This document shows positions 40,639-45,684 of a stretch of DNA of 45,684 bases, one piece after another. Position 1 is the first letter of the stretch. Every line of letters begins with the position of its first letter. The stretch lies in contig NZ_CAJXTC010000039.1 in NCBI RefSeq assembly GCF_913060805.1, positions 1 through 45,684 of the forward strand. Reading direction: 5' to 3'. Both the position numbers and the translations under genes were made by a program. The notes beneath the pieces are model-generated. The model saw only the letters and a list, made by a program, of their open reading frames with translations, had not been told where the DNA came from and searched no databases. The stretch comes from an uncultured Draconibacterium sp. (lineage in GTDB: Bacteria > Bacteroidota > Bacteroidia > Bacteroidales > Prolixibacteraceae).

Positions 40639-43600
40639 ATGAAACACAGAATTAATTTATCATCTCAAAAAGCTTTGTCAGCTTTGATGAAGAACTACTT
40701 GATAAAAACGCTGGTAGTTTTACTTGGGATTTTTATCAATTTATCGTTGTTTGCTCAGGATACCAAGACCATAACGGGGACGGTTGTTGATGAGCAAGAT
40801 AATCCGGTAATTGGTGCTACAGTAATCGTTAAAGGTACGCAAATTGGTGTGCCAACCAATGTAGATGGAGAATTTGAGCTGCAAGTTCCAACTGATAAGG
40901 AGATACTGGTGATCTCGTTTATAGGAATGGAGCCACAGGAAATTAACATTACTAACCAAACTAAACTGGAGGTTGTACTTGCATCATCGAGCGTACAATT
41001 GGAGGAGACTATTGTTGTTGGTTACGGCCAGCAAAAGAAGGAGAGTGTTGTTGGGGCGATCACTCAAACAACGGGTGAAGTGTTGCAGCGTGCAGGTGGT
41101 GTTACCGATATCGGAATGGCATTAACAGGTAATCTGCCGGGTGTAATTACCATTAACAGCTCGGGTATGCCGGGCGAGGAAGATCCTCAAATTATTATTC
41201 GTTCGGCTAGTTCGTGGAACAACAGCGACCCATTGGTATTGGTTGATGGTGTTGAACGCCCGATGAGCGGAGTAGATATGAACTCGGTTGAGTCGATTTC
41301 TGTTCTGAAAGATGCTTCGGCAACAGCAGTTTTTGGTGTGAAAGGAGCAAACGGTGTTATCCTGATTACTACCAAACGTGGTAAAGAAGGATCTGCTCGT
41401 ATTGATGTTTCGGCCAACATGACCATGAAGGTGCCATCGAAACTACCAAACAAACTCGATTCGTACGATGCTTTAATGGCGAGGAACTATGCTATTGAGC
41501 ACGAGTTGGGTGTTTCTCCTGATTCATGGGGATATATGACTCCGCAGGATATTATTGAAAAATACCGCTACCCGGCTGATTTGGCAGAGGCCGAGCGTTA
41601 TCCTAATGTCGACTGGCAGGATGTATTGTTTAAAGATTATGCCATGTCGTATAACGCAAACGTAAACGTATCGGGAGGTACCAAATTTGTAAAATATTTT
41701 GCCTCGGCAGACTTTGCCAACGAGGGCGACCTTTTTTATGTTTTCGATAACGGAAGGAACTACGAATCAGGATATGCTTATAACCGTATTAATGTACGAA
41801 GCAACCTTGATTTCCAACTTACAAAATCTACGGTTTTCCGACTGAACCTGGCAGGATCTAACGGTCAGAAAAAAACACCGTGGGGACAAACCAATTCGGG
41901 CGACTGGGCTGTTGCGCAGCAGTGGGCCGGTGCTTATAATATCGCCCCTGATGTGTTTTTGCCACAATATTCTGATGGATCATGGGGATTTTATCCAAAC
42001 ATCTCCAATGTTTCCAACTCGGCTCAAAACCTGTCGCTTTCAGGAACCATGCTTTCAACAACCACACAAATCAACACCGACTTTATTCTGGAGCAGGAGT
42101 TGGATTTTATAACTAAAGGCTTGAAGTTTCGTGGTGCCATTTCTTGGGATAATACTTTCCTGGAGAATAACAGGGGTATTAATGACCTTTACAACGATGC
42201 ACAGCAAAAATGGATCGATCCAGCAACTGGTATTGCTACATATAAAAAGGAATATGAGAATAACAATAAATTCGATTTCCAACAGGGCGTGCTATGGAAT
42301 ACCTCTGCTGGTTCTGTTCAAAACTATGCAACACAACGTAACCTGGAATATCAATTACGCTTAAACTGGGATCGTCAGTTTGGCAACCATAGTATTACTG
42401 CAATGGGTATGTTTAGCCGTAAAGAACGCGCACAAGGAAATGTGATTCCTTCTTTCCGTGAAGACTGGGCATTCCGTACTACATACGACTATAAATCGCG
42501 CTACTTTTTAGAGTATAATGGTGCTTATAACGGATCAGAAAGATTTTCCAAAGACTATCGTTTTGCCTTTTTTAGTTCGGGAGCAATTGGCTGGATGGTT
42601 TCTGAAGAATCATTTATGGAAAATGTCGAATTCCTGGATATGTTAAAACTGAGGGCTTCGTATGGTGAAATTGGTGATGATAATATCAATGGCCGTTGGT
42701 TGTACCTTACACAATGGGCTTACGGGGGTAACTCATCTCTCGACTTAAATCAGGGAACCAGCCCTTATGACTGGTACCGTGAATCAACAGTTGGAAACCC
42801 TGATGTACGCTGGGAGACAGTTAAAAAGTTTAATGCGGGTGTAGACTACGCTTTCCTTGACGGGCTACTGGCCGGTAGCATTGAATATTTCCGCGATAAC
42901 CGTGTTGATATTCTTATTAACGGGGGCGATCGTTCGGTACCAGCTTATTTTGGACCGACACCTCCAACAGCTAACCTCGGAGAGGTAGAAACCAATGGGT
43001 ACGAAATACAACTGCGTATAAATAAAGTATTAAATAATGGCGTTCGTTTGTGGGGCGACATGAGTATGACGCACGCGGTAAATGAAATTATTGAAAGAGA
43101 CGACCCTGCCTTATACGAAGATTACCGTAAACAGGCCGGTTATAGTCTTGGACAAACACGAGCTTATGTTGATGCAGGTTATTTTAATACCTACGATGCA
43201 TTATACGGTAGCCCGATGCACGATACCAACGATCCGTACAAAGTACCGGGAGACTATTATATCCTCGATTTTAATGCCGATGGTATTATCGATAGTAAAG
43301 ATCAGATTCCTTATGGATACGCTGGATCTCCGCAAAATACCTACAATGCCACAGTTGGTGTTGAGTGGAAAGGTTTTAGCGCATTTGTACAGTTTTACGG
43401 GGTTAATAATGTAACACGTAACGTACCGTTAACCAGTTTCGGAAGTAAGCTGAATACTGTTTACGATTTCGGAACGTGGTGGTCGCAAGAAACACCAAAT
43501 GCAGATGTAACTGTTCCGCGTTGGTTGTCAGAACCTAGTTATAATAATGGTACACAGTACTTGTTCGATGGTTCGTATGTTCGATTGAAAAATGCTGAAT

Positions 43601-43794
43601 TAGCTTATACCATTAACGGCGGTTGGATCAATACAATTGGTTTCCGTACCCTGAAGATATTTGTTAATGGTAACAACTTGTGGGTATGGTCAAAAATGCC
43701 TGATGACCGCGAATCAAACTTTGCAGGTTCGGGTGGACAGGGAGCCTACCCAACTATGAAACGATATAATTTAGGAATAAGATTTACACTATAA
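40639..43794 (+). CDS. SusC-like TonB-dependent outer-membrane transporter
   Basis: This 1051-residue protein has a long signal peptide; MKNYLIKTLVVLLGIF...LFAQ suggests that an internal Met at codon 17 may also serve as start. After cleavage comes a CarboxypepD_reg-like domain (about 45-120; TITGTVVDEQDNPVIGATV), then a plug domain with EETIVVGYGQQKKESVVGA, LVDGVERPMSGVDM and SVLKDASATAVFGVKGANGVILITTK. The 22-strand barrel follows and ends in aromatic-rich RYNLGIRFTL. It imports glycan oligosaccharides across the outer membrane, powered by TonB, with the downstream SusD as lid. It belongs to the SusC subgroup without an STN domain, which is usual for HTCS-controlled loci. The gap to susD is two bases. 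Confidence 0.97.
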   Translation: MKHRINLSSQKALSALMKNYLIKTLVVLLGIFINLSLFAQDTKTITGTVVDEQDNPVIGATVIVKGTQIGVPTNVDGEFELQVPTDKEILVISFIGMEPQEINITNQTKLEVVLASSSVQLEETIVVGYGQQKKESVVGAITQTTGEVLQRAGGVTDIGMALTGNLPGVITINSSGMPGEEDPQIIIRSASSWNNSDPLVLVDGVERPMSGVDMNSVESISVLKDASATAVFGVKGANGVILITTKRGKEGSARIDVSANMTMKVPSKLPNKLDSYDALMARNYAIEHELGVSPDSWGYMTPQDIIEKYRYPADLAEAERYPNVDWQDVLFKDYAMSYNANVNVSGGTKFVKYFASADFANEGDLFYVFDNGRNYESGYAYNRINVRSNLDFQLTKSTVFRLNLAGSNGQKKTPWGQTNSGDWAVAQQWAGAYNIAPDVFLPQYSDGSWGFYPNISNVSNSAQNLSLSGTMLSTTTQINTDFILEQELDFITKGLKFRGAISWDNTFLENNRGINDLYNDAQQKWIDPATGIATYKKEYENNNKFDFQQGVLWNTSAGSVQNYATQRNLEYQLRLNWDRQFGNHSITAMGMFSRKERAQGNVIPSFREDWAFRTTYDYKSRYFLEYNGAYNGSERFSKDYRFAFFSSGAIGWMVSEESFMENVEFLDMLKLRASYGEIGDDNINGRWLYLTQWAYGGNSSLDLNQGTSPYDWYRESTVGNPDVRWETVKKFNAGVDYAFLDGLLAGSIEYFRDNRVDILINGGDRSVPAYFGPTPPTANLGEVETNGYEIQLRINKVLNNGVRLWGDMSMTHAVNEIIERDDPALYEDYRKQAGYSLGQTRAYVDAGYFNTYDALYGSPMHDTNDPYKVPGDYYILDFNADGIIDSKDQIPYGYAGSPQNTYNATVGVEWKGFSAFVQFYGVNNVTRNVPLTSFGSKLNTVYDFGTWWSQETPNADVTVPRWLSEPSYNNGTQYLFDGSYVRLKNAELAYTINGGWINTIGFRTLKIFVNGNNLWVWSKMPDDRESNFAGSGGQGAYPTMKRYNLGIRFTL

Positions 43795-43796
43795 TT

Positions 43797-45684
43797 ATGA
43801 GTACAATGAAAAATATACATAAGACGCTTTTGAAGAGTGGTGTACTGATCATCATGTTATTGGGGCTCTTTTCCTGCGAAGATTACCTGGATAAAGCACC
43901 CGAATCGATCGTATCGGAGGAGGTAGCGTTTAGTAATTTTACCAATTTCCAGGGGTATATTGAGGAGATTTACAACTGTATCCCTGATAAAGAAAAGAAA
44001 TACTGGACTACCTCGTGGAACTGGGGTGACGATGAGCTGTTTAACCTTGAAGGTAGCTGGCACATGACCAATCAGGTTGATATTGGTAACTTCTGGGCAT
44101 GGCAAAACAATGCCGGTACATGGCTGGACGATGACAATGCGAATCCAACTTCTACAAACAAATTTGATCATGGATTATGGGCACATGCCTGGTATTGTAT
44201 CCGTAAAGCTAATATGGGCCTCGAGAATTTGGACCTACTTACTGTGGCAACACAGGAGGAAAGAGATTACATTGAAGGGCAGCTTTACTTTTTCAGAGCA
44301 TGGTGGCATTTAGAAATGATGCAATATTTCGGTGGCCTGCCATATGTTGATCAGGTATTGCCTTCAGGTGAAAAATTAACTTTACCACGTTTAAGTTACC
44401 AGGATTGTGCAGACAAAGCCGGGGCCGATTTAAGAAAAGCTGCCAACTTATTGCCAATTGACTGGGACGAAACAACAGTTGGTAAAAACACGCTGGGTAA
44501 AAACCAGTTACGCGCCAATAAAATTATGGCTTTGGGTTACCTGGGTAAAAACTATTTGTGGGCTGCAAGTCCGTTAATGAAAAACGGTGCAGAAACAGGC
44601 GGTGCCAATACCTATAACTACGACGAAGATTATGCACGCAAAGCTGCCGAAGCTTTTGGTGAGTTGCTGAACCTTGTTGAAGGTGGGCAAACACAATATG
44701 CATTGGTAGATTTTGATTATGAAGACATTTATAATCATAAAAAATCAAGCGGTGTTGAAACCAAGTACAGCGATATGTTCTATACTACGGGCCAAAACTG
44801 GTTAATGCCGGGGTCTACAGAAGCTATTTTCCGTGGTCCTTCAACCGATTACAATGGTAGTAACTGGAACACCACAAAAACTTTCGGACCAAAAGTTAAA
44901 GGTCTGGTGGAACACGATAATATTATCCATCATCCTACAGCCAATTACGTGAAGAATTACGGTATGGCCAACGGTTTGCCATTGGATGATCCGGAATCAG
45001 GTTTTGATCCTGAATATCCTTTTAAAGATCGTGATCCACGTTTCTATCACGACATTGTTTTCGATGGATTTAAATACGTGAATGCAACAATGCCTGCAGA
45101 TATGGAATACTTGCGTTACACAGGTTTGGCAACAAACGGAACGATGCGTAATCCTGCCGATGGTAGTCGTACCGGTTATTTTATTCAGAAACTGGTACCA
45201 CATACCGCAAATAAATACGACGGAGCTTATAACTGGAGTTTTAACCTGCATACCTACCTGCCATACATGCGCTTAGGCGATATTTACACCATGTATGCTG
45301 AAGCATGTGCTGCGTTTGGTGGTGCTACAGGGAAAGCATCGAATTTCGCAAAAACAGCTGAAGAGGCCCTTAACACGCTTCGCGACCGTTGTGGAGCCGG
45401 ACATGTTGCTGCCTCGTACACGGCAAGTCGCGAAAAATTCATCGACGAAGTTAGACGAGAACGTGCTGTAGAGCTTTCATTCGAAGGTTTCCGCTTTAAC
45501 GACTTACAACGTTGGTTGTTGCTTACCGAGTATCCTTACAATGTAAAAACTTCTCAAGAGTTTGACCGGGTAGAAGACCCTGATTTCTACGAGAACAACG
45601 ACCCAAGAGATGCAAGGGTAGCCAACTTTAGAGAAGAAGTCATTTTAACACGTCAGTTTGGAGTTAAACACTACTGGTTCCCGC
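43797..45684 (+). CDS. SusD-like surface glycan-binding lipoprotein (3' truncated by window)
   Basis: The frame opens at ATG 43797 (alternative ATG 43806) and stays open to the window edge, 629 codons. The N-terminus has a lipobox (LFSC, lipidated C27), followed by EDYLDKAPES, the usual SusD start. Acidic residues right after the Cys fit the Bacteroidota surface-export signal. The SusD_N-like/TPR and RagB/SusD regions show YCIRKANMGLENLD, EGQLYFFRAWWHLEMMQYFGGLPYVDQVL and RRERAVELSFEGFRFNDLQRW. The last visible residues KHYWFP correspond to the motif that normally lies within about 20 residues of the C-terminus, so only a few codons are missing. It binds polysaccharide at the cell surface and pairs with SusC. 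Confidence 0.97.
   Translation, partial: MSTMKNIHKTLLKSGVLIIMLLGLFSCEDYLDKAPESIVSEEVAFSNFTNFQGYIEEIYNCIPDKEKKYWTTSWNWGDDELFNLEGSWHMTNQVDIGNFWAWQNNAGTWLDDDNANPTSTNKFDHGLWAHAWYCIRKANMGLENLDLLTVATQEERDYIEGQLYFFRAWWHLEMMQYFGGLPYVDQVLPSGEKLTLPRLSYQDCADKAGADLRKAANLLPIDWDETTVGKNTLGKNQLRANKIMALGYLGKNYLWAASPLMKNGAETGGANTYNYDEDYARKAAEAFGELLNLVEGGQTQYALVDFDYEDIYNHKKSSGVETKYSDMFYTTGQNWLMPGSTEAIFRGPSTDYNGSNWNTTKTFGPKVKGLVEHDNIIHHPTANYVKNYGMANGLPLDDPESGFDPEYPFKDRDPRFYHDIVFDGFKYVNATMPADMEYLRYTGLATNGTMRNPADGSRTGYFIQKLVPHTANKYDGAYNWSFNLHTYLPYMRLGDIYTMYAEACAAFGGATGKASNFAKTAEEALNTLRDRCGAGHVAASYTASREKFIDEVRRERAVELSFEGFRFNDLQRWLLLTEYPYNVKTSQEFDRVEDPDFYENNDPRDARVANFREEVILTRQFGVKHYWFP

Overview
The window looks like part of one large polysaccharide utilisation locus (PUL) from a Bacteroidota genome. 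The reasons are a SusC/SusD pair, a hybrid two-component regulator, weak ribosome sites, TAnnTTTG-like promoter boxes and many exported glycoside hydrolases. The style suggests a gut or marine Marinilabiliales/Prolixibacteraceae-type organism, but genus cannot be fixed from the sequence. Every convincing gene is on the + strand. The PUL runs off both ends: the first gene lacks its 5' end and susD lacks its last codons.

Layout. 1-501 is the tail of a secreted protein with a carbohydrate-binding-like domain and a possible sorting tail. 513-11517 holds a secreted DUF3237 protein, a GH127/GH146 beta-L-arabinofuranosidase, a GH43, a CE6-type acetylesterase, a GH51 and a large multidomain GH3. 11543-21754 is an esterase island: a type-B carboxylesterase, five tandem CE1-type esterases with N-terminal CBM48-like domains, a second type-B carboxylesterase and a compact alpha/beta hydrolase. 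Two REP-like palindromes in opposite orientation bracket four of the five CE1 genes. 22066-35536 encodes GH97, GH67, GH9, GH43-CBM6, GH95, GH8 and GH51 enzymes and ends at a strong rho-independent terminator. 35842-39756 is the hybrid regulator. After an 882-base gap come susC (40639-43794) and susD (43797 to the window edge).

How it fits together (inference). GH67, GH8 of the reducing-end exo-oligoxylanase type, GH3, two GH43, two GH51 and many esterases point to a heavily decorated, acylated glucuronoarabinoxylan. SusD/SusC would bind and import oligosaccharides and esterases would strip acetyl and perhaps feruloyl or coumaroyl groups. GH51/GH43/GH127 would remove arabinose, GH67 (methyl)glucuronic acid, and GH95/GH97 rarer galactose, L-galactose, fucose or arabinopyranose caps. 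GH8 and GH3 would finish the xylan backbone. The regulator would sense an oligosaccharide in the periplasm. No GH10, GH11 or GH30 endo-xylanase is visible in this window; the GH9 enzyme is the only likely endo-acting one.

The most unusual points are the size of the esterase island, a Glu at the expected catalytic-acid position in four of five CE1 paralogues, the nested covarying palindromes, the GH9 with a large unassigned N-terminal region, and a secreted DUF3237 protein in a PUL.
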